Positions 8,318-16,066 of a stretch of 64,000 nt of DNA are shown here, one piece after another; positions within the stretch are counted from its first letter, which is position 1; the number at the start of each line of letters is the position of its first letter. The stretch is from Bradyrhizobium niftali. Its GTDB lineage: Bacteria > Pseudomonadota > Alphaproteobacteria > Rhizobiales > Xanthobacteraceae. The stretch lies in contig NZ_SPQT01000004.1 in NCBI RefSeq assembly GCF_004571025.1, positions 248,001 through 312,000 on the forward strand, read 5' to 3'. Both the position numbers and the translations under genes were made by a program. Below the pieces are notes generated by a model. That model was not told the origin of the DNA, did no database searches, and was given only the letters and a program-made list of their open reading frames with translations.

Positions 8318-9147
8318 TACCGCTTCATCAGCCCGAGGCGGCTTGCGCCGACGTAAAGCGAGAGCACGGCGGCATTCGACACGTTGAGGCTCTTGATCTC
8401 GCCGGGCATGTCGAGCCGCGCCACGACGCTGCATGTTTCGCGCGTCAATTGCCGCAGGCCCTTGCCTTCGGCGCCGAGCACCAGTGCGAGTGGTTCGCGC
8501 AGTGCGACGTCCGAGAGGTCCTCGCTGCCTTCGCTGTCGAGGCCAACCGTCTGGAAGCCGCGCTCGTTCAGCGCGGTGAGGGCGCGGGCGAGGTTTTGCA
8601 CCGTCACCATCGGTACCAGTTCCAGCGCGCCTGAGGCGGCCTTGGCCAGCACGCCGGTTGCCTCGGGGCTGTGGCGCGCCGTGGTGATGATCGCCTTCAC
8701 CGCGAACGCTGCTGCTGAGCGCAGGATGGCGCCGACATTGTGCGGATCGGTGATCTGGTCGAGCACCAGCACCATGCCTTCCTGCTCCAGGGTCTCGATG
8801 TCGGGCGAGGGCAGGGCGTCGGCCTCGGCGAGCAGGCCCTGGTGGACAGCGTCGGGCGACAGCAGCCGGTCGATCTCCTGGGGACGGACGATCTCGGGCG
8901 TGACGCGGGTCTCGATGTTTTCGTCCGCGAGCCGCCTTGCGGCGTTCTCGGTCAGCGTCAGCTTGCGGATCCGCCGCGCCGGGTTTTGCAGCGCCATGGT
9001 GACGCTGTGCCAGCCATAGAGGATGACTGGACCGTCGGATGCCGAATCACGGTCGCGCCAGGCCGGCCGGCCGGCCGATTTCCCGGGCCTGTTGAAGGGC
9101 TTAGCCCCGCTGCGGGGCCCCCTCGGGGTGAATTTTCGATCCTTCAT
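8317..9147 (-). CDS. rlmB: 23S rRNA (guanosine-2'-O-)-methyltransferase RlmB, TrmH/SpoU family
   Basis: A 276-residue SpoU-class methyltransferase acting on 23S rRNA. The basic leader (MKDRKFTPRGPRSG) precedes an N-terminal RNA-binding domain with ILYGWHSVTMALQNP at about 43-57. The C-terminal SPOUT knot shows all three motifs: DQITDPHNVGAILRSAAAF, LVLGAEGKGLRQLTRETC and IKSLNVSNAAVLSLYVGASR. The frame is open upstream to 9243, but the ATG at 9147 gives the usual leader. It is oriented toward the Gly/Tyr gene and lies head-to-head with tRNA-Tyr, the standard Bradyrhizobium arrangement as I recall it. Confidence 0.93.
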   Translation of the reverse strand: MKDRKFTPRGPRSGAKPFNRPGKSAGRPAWRDRDSASDGPVILYGWHSVTMALQNPARRIRKLTLTENAARRLADENIETRVTPEIVRPQEIDRLLSPDAVHQGLLAEADALPSPDIETLEQEGMVLVLDQITDPHNVGAILRSAAAFAVKAIITTARHSPEATGVLAKAASGALELVPMVTVQNLARALTALNERGFQTVGLDSEGSEDLSDVALREPLALVLGAEGKGLRQLTRETCSVVARLDMPGEIKSLNVSNAAVLSLYVGASRLGLMKR

Positions 9148-9354
9148 GGGCTCGCTTGTGTCACGGGTCCCGGAATATGGCAATTTGGGCGCCCAAGGTG
9201 ACGATTTTAGCTGTTCGCCTCGGTTGACTTTGCCCCACCGCATCGCCCATAAACGCGCCCGGTCGCGCCCCCATCCGGGCTGTCGCGGCCTTCACGTTCC
9301 ATGGCCGTCTTCGGTCCGCCGGCAAGGTCCGGCCCGATTGTGCTGCCGTCGAGC

Positions 9355-9440
9355 GGGGGAGTGTCCCGAGTGGCAAAGGGAGCTGACTGTAAATCAGCCG
9401 CCTCATGGCTTCGCAGGTTCGAGTCCTGCCTCCCCCACCA
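9355..9440 (+). tRNA. tRNA-Tyr(GTA)
   Basis: Class II tRNA with an acceptor stem GGGGGAG/CTCCCCC, anticodon loop CTGTAAA with anticodon GTA, the expected long variable arm, a GGTTCGAGTCC T-loop, and an encoded CCA end. The length of 86 with CCA fits tRNA-Tyr. Confidence 0.95.
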
Positions 9441-9442
9441 GC

Positions 9443-9545
9443 CTTCGCTCGCTTCGCGAGCTTCGGCTAGGCAAGCCAGCCCAAATCATCGTGACGCGAA
9501 GCTAGCGAAGGCTGTCGCGCCATAGCCCGAAGGGCGTAGGCGGAC
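9443..9545. repeat. repeat downstream of tRNA-Tyr
   Basis: The stretch CTTCGCTCGCTTCGCGAGC, followed by TTCGGCTAGGCAAGCC and then CGCCATAGCCCGAAGGGCGT, contains nested short palindromes (GCTCGCTTCGCGAGC) and resembles a frequent dispersed repeat of Bradyrhizobium genomes. It could also act as the terminator for tRNA-Tyr. Only one copy is in the window. Confidence 0.45.
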
Positions 9546-9572
9546 TGTCGAACGGATACGACCGCCGCTACC

Positions 9573-10604
9573 TCACCCCATCATCTCCCGCACCATCGGC
9601 ACCACCTTGCGGCCGTAGAGCTCGATGCTCTTCATCAGCTTCTCGTGCGGCAGGGGACCGGCCGAATATTTCAGCTGGAAACGCGAGATGCCAAGCGCCT
9701 TTGCCGTCTTTGCGATCTTGCGCGCCACGGTTTCCGGCGAGCCGACATAGAGCGAGCCGTGCTCGGCTTCGCTCACGAACTCGTCGCGACCCATCGGCGG
9801 CCAGCCGCGTTCCTTGCCGATGCGGTCGCGCATGGCCTTGTAGTCGCCCCACAGCTCTTCGCGCGCCTGCGCATCCGTTTCCGCGACATAGCCGGGCGAG
9901 TGCACGCCGATCGGCTGTGCCGGGCGGCCGAACTCCCTGAAGGCACGGTGATAGAGATCGACGTAAGGCGCAAAGCGCGTGGGATCGCCGCCGATGATCG
10001 CGAGCATCAAGGGCAGGTCGTAATGCGCCGCGCGCACCACCGATTGCGGACTGCCGCCGACGCCGATCCAGGTTTTCAGCGTGCCGTTCTCGACCGGCGG
10101 ATAGACGAGCTGCTCTTTCAGCGGCGGGCGCAATTTGCCTTCCCAGGTCACGGGCTTCTGCGACAGCAGGGCGGCGAACAGATCGAGCTTCTCCTCGAAC
10201 AGCGCTTCGTAAGAACGCAGATCGAAGCCGAACAGTGGAAAGGATTCGGTGAAGGAGCCGCGGCCGAGGATCACCTCGGCGCGCCCGTTGGAGAGCGCAT
10301 CGAGCGTGGCAAAGCGCTGGAAGACGCGGATCGGATCGTCCGAGCTCAGCACCGTCACGGCCGAGCCGAGATGGATGCGCCTGGTGCGCGATGCGATCGC
10401 GGCGAGCACGGTCTCGGGCGAGGAGATCGCGAAGTCGGCACGGTGGTGCTCGCCGAGCCCGATGAAGTCGAGGCCGAGCTCGTCGGCCAGCACGGCTTCG
10501 TCGACGACGTTGCGGATCACCTGCGCGTGCGCGAGCGTCTTGCCTGTGCCGTCCTTGGTGACGTCGCCAAAGGTATCCAGTCCGAATTGAAGCGGTGAGG
10601 TCAT
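9573..10604 (-). CDS. LLM-class flavin-dependent oxidoreductase (luciferase-like)
   Basis: A 343-residue TIM-barrel flavin enzyme of the bacterial luciferase-like superfamily. Family features: the N-terminal FGLDTFGDV strand, DFIGLGEHHRADFAISSPE at about 45-63 (the EHH motif), SAVTVLSSDDPIRVFQRFAT, GRAEVILGRGSFTESFPLFG and the late YVGSPETVARKI. It probably binds reduced FMN or F420-like cofactor; the substrate is unknown. It is a single gene between tRNA-Tyr and a LysR regulator on the same strand, 129 bases from the latter. Confidence 0.9.
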   Translation of the reverse strand: MTSPLQFGLDTFGDVTKDGTGKTLAHAQVIRNVVDEAVLADELGLDFIGLGEHHRADFAISSPETVLAAIASRTRRIHLGSAVTVLSSDDPIRVFQRFATLDALSNGRAEVILGRGSFTESFPLFGFDLRSYEALFEEKLDLFAALLSQKPVTWEGKLRPPLKEQLVYPPVENGTLKTWIGVGGSPQSVVRAAHYDLPLMLAIIGGDPTRFAPYVDLYHRAFREFGRPAQPIGVHSPGYVAETDAQAREELWGDYKAMRDRIGKERGWPPMGRDEFVSEAEHGSLYVGSPETVARKIAKTAKALGISRFQLKYSAGPLPHEKLMKSIELYGRKVVPMVREMMG

Positions 10605-10733
10605 CGATCAGGTCTCTGAGGGGGGGCGCGAGCGGCCCGCATGTGGGAAATTGTTTGCTGTGCAGCTAGGGTGCGGAGACCGCATCGGCAATGCTGCTCC
10701 GGGAAAGGCTGGGTTTCCGGTTTTTCACCGGGC

Positions 10734-11657
10734 TCAATCGGATCTGGCGAACATCTCGACCAGGGTCTCGCGCAGCCAGCGCTGCGCCGGCACGGTGTCG
10801 TTGCGCTGGTGCCAGAACAGGCTGACGATGCGCGGCGGCGCCTTGAGCGGAAGCGGCATGGCGTGCAGCAACGGCGCATGCCTTGATTGCGAACGCAGGT
10901 CGCTCGGCAGCACGGCAATGAGGTCGGACTGGCGCACGACCTCGTAGGCGGCGCTGTAGTGATTGACGGTCGCGACCAGGTTGCGCGACAGCCCGCGCGA
11001 GGCGAGGAAGAGGTCGTAGGACGGCATGGTCTTGCCCGCGAGGCTCACATCGACGTGACCCGCGTTGAGGAAAGTGCGCGTGCTGAGCCGCTTCATGCCC
11101 GCGAGTGGATGGCCGCGCCGCATGAAGCAGGCATAGTCGACGGTCCACAGCGAGCGCGAGCGAATGGCGGCTGGCTGCTGCGCCTCGTTGACATAGACGC
11201 TCATGACGCAGTCGACCCTGTTGTCCTCGAGCTGGTCGGCGATCTCGATGACGGTGTTGGGCACGGTGTGGACGCGTGCCTTGGGCGCGACCTTGCCGAG
11301 ATGACCGAGCAGGTTCGGCATCACCAGCGAGGAGACGTAGTCCGACATCGACAGGCTGAACTCGGTCTGCGCGCGAGCGGGATCGAACACCTGCTCGTCG
11401 AGCGCACCACGCACGCTTTCCAGTGCTTCGCCGATCGGCTCCCACAGCACCACGGCGCGCTGGGTGGGACGGATGCCGGTGCCGGATCTCACGAACAGGG
11501 GATCGCCGAGCGCGTCGCGCAGCCGCGCCAGCGCGTTGCTGACCGCGGGCTGGGTCATCGTCAGCGCGCTCGCGGCGCGCGTGACGCTGCCCTCGGTCAT
11601 CAGCGCCTCGAAGACTTTCAGGAGGTTGAGGTCGAGCGCACGGAACGACACGAACAT
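10734..11657 (-). CDS. LysR family transcriptional regulator
   Basis: A 307-residue LysR regulator. The N-terminal winged HTH is clear (FRALDLNLLKVFEALMTEGS then TMTQPAVSNALARLRDALGD, residues 5-55), followed by FVRSGTGIRPTQRA and a two-lobed periplasmic-binding-like effector domain from about 90. The NodD/PcaQ-like subgroup often begins with a similar DLNLL motif. It is transcribed away from an MFS transporter / GAF / amidohydrolase operon, the classic LysR arrangement, so it likely controls that operon with its substrate as co-inducer. Confidence 0.93.
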   Translation of the reverse strand: MFVSFRALDLNLLKVFEALMTEGSVTRAASALTMTQPAVSNALARLRDALGDPLFVRSGTGIRPTQRAVVLWEPIGEALESVRGALDEQVFDPARAQTEFSLSMSDYVSSLVMPNLLGHLGKVAPKARVHTVPNTVIEIADQLEDNRVDCVMSVYVNEAQQPAAIRSRSLWTVDYACFMRRGHPLAGMKRLSTRTFLNAGHVDVSLAGKTMPSYDLFLASRGLSRNLVATVNHYSAAYEVVRQSDLIAVLPSDLRSQSRHAPLLHAMPLPLKAPPRIVSLFWHQRNDTVPAQRWLRETLVEMFARSD

Positions 11658-11770
11658 TCACCACAGTGATATATTAGATCATGATTATAAATTATGACGA
11701 TAATGTCTCCTTGTCTATGGTTCCCTGAGGGACACGCGGAGCGCCGGGCCGCCAGACTGAGGGGACTTTC
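11658..11770. promoter_or_regulatory. divergent LysR/MFS control region with AT-rich palindrome
   Basis: The 113-base gap between the two divergent genes has an AT-rich core at 11670-11703 in otherwise GC-rich DNA. It includes the perfect palindrome ATCATGAT (11678-11685) inside a wider TTA...TAA dyad, plus a partly symmetrical CATGATTATAAATTATG. This is where a LysR T-N11-A type operator and both promoters are expected. The precise box is not proven. Confidence 0.5.
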
Positions 11771-13129
11771 ATGTCGATGATATCGGCGCGCATCGAGCGC
11801 CTTCCGTTCGCACGCTTCCACAAGCATCTGCTGCTGATGGGCGGGCTCGGCTACATGTTCGACGCGATGGACGCGGCGGTGCTGGCCTTCATCCTGCCGG
11901 TGCTGCGCACGGCGTGGAATCTGTCGAGCGTGCAGATCGGCGTGCTCGGCAGCAGCACCTATATCGGCTTCCTGTTCGGCGCGTTGCTGGCAGGCACGCT
12001 GGGCGACCTGATCGGCCGCCGCGCCGTGATGATGTCCGCGCTTGCGCTCTATTGCGCGGCGTCCATCGTGAGCGCGATGGTCGATGCATGGCCGTCCTTC
12101 TTCGCCGCACGCGTCGTCGCCGGCATGGGCACGGGCGCCGAGAGCGCGATCATCGCGCCCTATCTCGCGGAGTTCGTCGCGCGGCGCTACCGCGGCAGTT
12201 TCACCGGCGCGCTGGCCGGCTTCTTCTCCTTCGGCTTCGTTGCCGCGGCGCTGCTCGGCTACTTCATCGTGCCCGCCTATGAGAACGGCTGGCGCATGGT
12301 GCTGGTCATCACGGCGGTGCCGGTCGTCATGCTGTTGTGGTGGCGTAAGTCGCTGCCGGAATCGCCGCGCTGGCTCGAAAGCCGGGGCAGGGAGAAGGAA
12401 GCCGAAGCCGTGCTGGACAGGATCGAGACAGAGTTTGCGCGCCGGGGCCATGTCCTGCCGCAACCCGTCGTCGAAGCCGTCGCGCCGCAGGGAGCAACCG
12501 GAACGCTGCTTGCCAATTTCGCCGCGCTCCTCGCAGGCCGGCAGGCGCGCATCACCATCATGACCTGGATCATGTGGCTGGCGATCACGTTCAGCTATTA
12601 TTCCTTCTTCGTCTGGATCCCCGGCCTGCTGGTCCAGAACGGCATGAGCATCACCAAGAGCTTCGCCTATTCGATCGCGATCTATTGCGCGCAAATTCCC
12701 GGCTATTTCAGCGCCGCGTATTTCAACGAGCGTATCGGCCGGCAGGCGACGATTGCGACCTACATGGTGCTCGGCGGCGCCAGCGCGCTCGGGCTCGCCT
12801 TCGCGCAGAGCGACCAGCAGATCATGGCGGCGGGAATCTTCCTGTCTTTCTTCATGAACGGCACCTATGCGGGCGTCTATGCCTATACGGCTGAGGTGTT
12901 CCCGACGCCGGTCAGGACCACCGGGGCCGGGCTTGCCTCCGCGATCGGCCGCATCGGCGCGATCGTCTCGCCGATCCTGGTCGGCTATCTCTATCCGAAT
13001 TTCGGCTTCGCCGGCGTGTTCGGCATCACCACCACCGTGCTGCTGCTCGGGGCGGTGACCGTCGTGCTGATGGGCGTGCCGACCCGCGGCCGTTCGCTGG
13101 AGGAGATTGCGGCGGGTGAAGTTGCATGA
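11771..13129 (+). CDS. MFS transporter, aromatic acid/H+ symporter-like
   Basis: A 452-residue major facilitator with about 12 hydrophobic segments. The loop 2-3 signature is GTLGDLIGRRAVMM at about 77-90, repeated in weaker form in the second half (NERIGRQATI). A central basic loop (residues 195-235, ESPRWLESRGREKEAE) is typical of sugar/acid transporter subfamilies, and the acidic DAMDAAV in TM1 resembles the AAHS aromatic acid symporters. It is the first gene of an operon with a GAF protein (4-base ATGA overlap) and an amidohydrolase. Inferred role: uptake of the amidohydrolase substrate. Confidence 0.9.
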   Translation: MSMISARIERLPFARFHKHLLLMGGLGYMFDAMDAAVLAFILPVLRTAWNLSSVQIGVLGSSTYIGFLFGALLAGTLGDLIGRRAVMMSALALYCAASIVSAMVDAWPSFFAARVVAGMGTGAESAIIAPYLAEFVARRYRGSFTGALAGFFSFGFVAAALLGYFIVPAYENGWRMVLVITAVPVVMLLWWRKSLPESPRWLESRGREKEAEAVLDRIETEFARRGHVLPQPVVEAVAPQGATGTLLANFAALLAGRQARITIMTWIMWLAITFSYYSFFVWIPGLLVQNGMSITKSFAYSIAIYCAQIPGYFSAAYFNERIGRQATIATYMVLGGASALGLAFAQSDQQIMAAGIFLSFFMNGTYAGVYAYTAEVFPTPVRTTGAGLASAIGRIGAIVSPILVGYLYPNFGFAGVFGITTTVLLLGAVTVVLMGVPTRGRSLEEIAAGEVA

Positions 13130-13629
13130 CGCGGACCAAACGCCAGGCCGATCCGCTGCTCTGTGCCGTCGCGGCGGCGCAGGGCAGGGCGGATCAGCCG
13201 GATGCGCTGTTCGCGGCGCTGGACGAAGCCATGAAGTCGGCGATCGGGCACAAGCTGTTCACGATCCTGACCTATGACGGCGACAGCGGTGAAGCGGCGC
13301 GGGTCTATTCCAATCTCCCCGGCCCGTATCCGACCGGCGGACGCAAGCGCCTGGCACCGGGCCCTTGGACCGAGGCCGTTCTCGACCGCGGCGAGGCCTA
13401 TATCGGCCGCACGCAGGACGATCTGCGCGAGGTGTTCTCCGACCACGAGCTGATCGCCTCGCTCGGCTGCGCGAGCGTGCTCAACATGCCCGTGCGCTGG
13501 CGCGGGCGTACGCTCGGCTCGCTCAATCTGCTTCATGAGGCAGGCTGGTACGACGAGGACGACGTCGCCGCGTGCCTTCCCTTTGCCCAGCTCACATTGC
13601 CGGCACTGCTCGCGCCGGCCCACTTCTGA
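13126..13629 (+). CDS. GAF domain protein
   Basis: A 167-residue stand-alone GAF-like domain: FTILTYDGDSGEAARVYS, then a lid region (GPYPTGGRKRLAPGPW) and SVLNMPVRWRGRTLGSLNL at about 124-142, the signature second half of GAF folds. No output domain is attached. Its start overlaps the stop of the MFS gene by 4 bases (ATGA), showing translational coupling. Small GAF proteins of this sort are often found next to aromatic or amide catabolic genes; it may bind or modify the substrate, but no catalytic residues can be assigned. Confidence 0.82.
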   Translation: MTRTKRQADPLLCAVAAAQGRADQPDALFAALDEAMKSAIGHKLFTILTYDGDSGEAARVYSNLPGPYPTGGRKRLAPGPWTEAVLDRGEAYIGRTQDDLREVFSDHELIASLGCASVLNMPVRWRGRTLGSLNLLHEAGWYDEDDVAACLPFAQLTLPALLAPAHF

Positions 13630-13642
13630 CAGGGACGCCGCG

Positions 13643-14890
13643 ATGCCCAGCATCCTCTTCAAGAACGCCGCTCTGCTCGATCCGCTCCAGCCGGACCTGC
13701 TGGAGGGACATCACGTGCTGGTCGAAGACAATTTGATCAAGGAGGTCTCGGACCGGCCGATCCAGGTCACGGCCGACCGCACCATCGATCTGAAGGGCAA
13801 GACGCTGATGCCCGGCCTGATCGACCTGCATGTGCATGCGGTGGCGGTCGAGCTCAATCTGGCGCAGCAGGTGCACATGCCGAACGTGCTGGTGACGTTG
13901 CGCTCGACGCTGCTCTTGCGCGGCATGCTGCGGCGTGGCTTCACCACCGTCCGCGATGCCGGCGGCGCCGGCCATGCGCTGAAGCAGGCGATCGAGACCG
14001 GTCTCACTGACGGCCCGCGGCTGTTCGTTTCGGGCCGGGCGCTGAGCCAGACCGGCGGCCACGGCGACATGCGGGCGCGCTCGGATTATCTGGCGAGCGA
14101 TGCACCATGTCCGTGCTGCGTGCGGGTCGGCGCGCTGGCGCGCGTTGCCGACGGCGTCGACGGCGTGCGCCGGGCGGCGCGCGAGGAGCTCCAGATGGGC
14201 GCCGACCAGATCAAGATCATGGCGTCCGGCGGCGTTGCCTCGCCGACCGATCCGGTCGGCGCCTTCGGCTACTCCGAGGATGAGGTCCGCGCCATCGTCG
14301 AGGAGGCGCGCGGGCGCCAGACCTATGTGCTCGCCCACGCCTACACCGCCGCCGCCATCGCGCGCGCGGTTCGCTGCGGCGTGCGCACCATCGAGCATGG
14401 CAATCTCGTGGATGAGCCGACCGCGCGCCTGATGGCCGAGAAGGGGGCCTATGTGGTGCCGACGCTGGTCACCTACGAAGCGCTGGCCAACGAGGGCGCC
14501 CAATATGGCCTGCCGCCGGAGAGCGTCGCCAAGATCGCCGATGTCCGCGACGCCGGTCTCCGTTCGCTCGCGATCTATCGCGACGCCGGCGTGAAGATGG
14601 GGTTTGGCAGCGATTTGCTCGGGCCGTCCCAGCGTCTCCAGAGCGACGAATTCCGCATCCGCGCCGAGATTCTCGGCCCGCGCGCGGTTATCGCCAGCGC
14701 CACGGTGGTCGGCGCCGAGGTGCTCGGCATGGAGGGCAAGCTCGGCCGGATTGCTCCCGAGGCTCTCGCGGACCTGCTGGTGGTCGACGGCAACCCGCTG
14801 CGCGATGTCGCCTGCCTGCTCGGCCAGGGCGAGCACATTCCGCTGGTGCTGAAGGCCGGCAAGGTCCAGTTCGACCGGCTGAACGCGTAA
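13643..14890 (+). CDS. metal-dependent amidohydrolase (imidazolonepropionase-like)
   Basis: A 415-residue binuclear amidohydrolase. Metal ligands are visible in order: HVHA at about 62-65, the carboxylated-lysine segment QIKIMASGG at about 189-197, AHAYT near 232, IEHGN near 251 and the final Asp in FGSDLLGP near 322. The C-terminal GRIAPEALADLLVVDGNPL closes the small beta-domain, as in members hydrolysing cyclic or peptide-like amides. Start at 13643, 13 bases after the GAF gene. The sequence does not reveal the amide substrate; transport and control genes upstream suggest a dedicated catabolic unit. Confidence 0.9.
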   Translation: MPSILFKNAALLDPLQPDLLEGHHVLVEDNLIKEVSDRPIQVTADRTIDLKGKTLMPGLIDLHVHAVAVELNLAQQVHMPNVLVTLRSTLLLRGMLRRGFTTVRDAGGAGHALKQAIETGLTDGPRLFVSGRALSQTGGHGDMRARSDYLASDAPCPCCVRVGALARVADGVDGVRRAAREELQMGADQIKIMASGGVASPTDPVGAFGYSEDEVRAIVEEARGRQTYVLAHAYTAAAIARAVRCGVRTIEHGNLVDEPTARLMAEKGAYVVPTLVTYEALANEGAQYGLPPESVAKIADVRDAGLRSLAIYRDAGVKMGFGSDLLGPSQRLQSDEFRIRAEILGPRAVIASATVVGAEVLGMEGKLGRIAPEALADLLVVDGNPLRDVACLLGQGEHIPLVLKAGKVQFDRLNA

Positions 14891-14962
14891 TCACCGCCAC
14901 ATCCCCGCATACGCGAGCCGATGTCGATCGTCGGCCCCTGCGGTGCAGGCCGCCCTTGCGCG
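14891..14962 (-). pseudogene. remnant duplicate of the helicase C-terminus
   Basis: Immediately after the amidohydrolase stop, the minus strand encodes QGPTIDIGSRMRG, closely matching the end of the helicase gene (QGPKIDIGAKMRGMWR, 16067-16120). At the DNA level, CCGCCACATCC and GATGTCGATC are shared in the same order over about 60-70 bases. Restoring one deleted base in the G-run would recreate the ending MRGMWR followed by a stop. No helicase body is attached, so this is a small dead copy left by a duplication or rearrangement. Confidence 0.6.
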
Positions 14963-15029
14963 GAATTGACGGACGATCGTCGGCTCACACCGCTGCATTT
15001 CGGAGGTGGCCGGTTTCCGTTTGTGCGTC

Positions 15030-16010
15030 CTATTTCGAGATACGCACGACCATCTTGCCGAGCGCCCCGCGCGTCTGCATGGTCCTGAACGCTTCCCGGA
15101 AATCATCCAGCGCGAAGACGCGACCGACCACAGGCTTCAGATTGCCCTCGGCCAGCCAGGCCGTCAGCTCCGACATCAGGCGCTTCTGCACCTCGGGCTC
15201 GCGGATTGGAAGCTGGGCGAGGTCGACGCCGAGCAGGGCGCCACCCTTCAGCAGTGGCAGGTTGAACGGCAATGCAGGGATCGCGCCGGCGGCAAAACCG
15301 ACCACGAGATGACGGCCGCGCCAGGCGATGGAGCGAAAGGCCTGCACCGAGACTTCGCCGCCGACAGGGTCGAAGATCACGTCGGCGCCGTGTCCTCCGG
15401 TCAATTCCTTCAGCGTGTCGCGCCAGCTGGTCTGCGTGTAGTCAATCACAGCGTCGGCGCCGTGCTGTCGCGCGAACTCGCGCTTGTCTGGTGTCGATGC
15501 CGCTGCGATCACACGGGCGCCGAGCAGCCTGCCAATCTGGACAGCCGCGATTCCCGTGCCGCCGGCTGCGCCCAGCACCAGAAGCTGTTCGCCTGCGCAG
15601 AGCGAGGCGCGTGCACTGAGCGCATAGAGCGCGGTCAGATAATTGGCACGAAACGAGGCGGCGACCTCGGCCGCGACGCCATCCGGTAGGGGATAAAGCG
15701 CTTCGGGGGTGACGACGATCTCTTCGGCAAGCGCGCCCGAGCGCGTCATCCCCATCACGCGCATGCCGGGTTGATAACCTCCCGGCCTGCCCGGAGCTTC
15801 CTCCACCACGCCTGCAAACTCTGTCCCGGGAATGAAGGGAAGGGGATCCTTGGTCTGATAGAGGCCCTGAATCTTCAAGCCATCGACAAATCCGATTCCC
15901 GCAGCCTCTACCCGAATGCGCAATTGTCCGGGCTCCATGAGCGGATAAGGAATGTCCTTCAGCTCGATTTGGTCGATGGGCGCGTATTGTTCGACAACGA
16001 CGGCTTTCAT
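15030..16010 (-). CDS. NADPH:quinone oxidoreductase-like medium-chain dehydrogenase
   Basis: A 326-residue zinc-independent MDR enzyme. The N-terminal GroES-like half has the typical PGTEFAGVVEEAP at about 79-91; the C-terminal Rossmann domain has LVLGAAGGTGIAAVQIGRLLGA at about 143-164, ADAVIDYTQTSWRD, and VIFDPVGGEV. The structural-zinc cysteines of alcohol dehydrogenases are absent, as expected for the quinone oxidoreductase branch. It is probably an NADPH-dependent reductase of quinones or enones. It sits between the helicase and its C-terminal remnant, suggesting it arrived or moved with the duplication. Confidence 0.9.
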   Translation of the reverse strand: MKAVVVEQYAPIDQIELKDIPYPLMEPGQLRIRVEAAGIGFVDGLKIQGLYQTKDPLPFIPGTEFAGVVEEAPGRPGGYQPGMRVMGMTRSGALAEEIVVTPEALYPLPDGVAAEVAASFRANYLTALYALSARASLCAGEQLLVLGAAGGTGIAAVQIGRLLGARVIAAASTPDKREFARQHGADAVIDYTQTSWRDTLKELTGGHGADVIFDPVGGEVSVQAFRSIAWRGRHLVVGFAAGAIPALPFNLPLLKGGALLGVDLAQLPIREPEVQKRLMSELTAWLAEGNLKPVVGRVFALDDFREAFRTMQTRGALGKMVVRISK

Positions 16011-16066
16011 GTCGGATCCCTGTGGTTCCGGTTATTCTAACAGGTCCCTGGACCGGCCTCTTGCGT

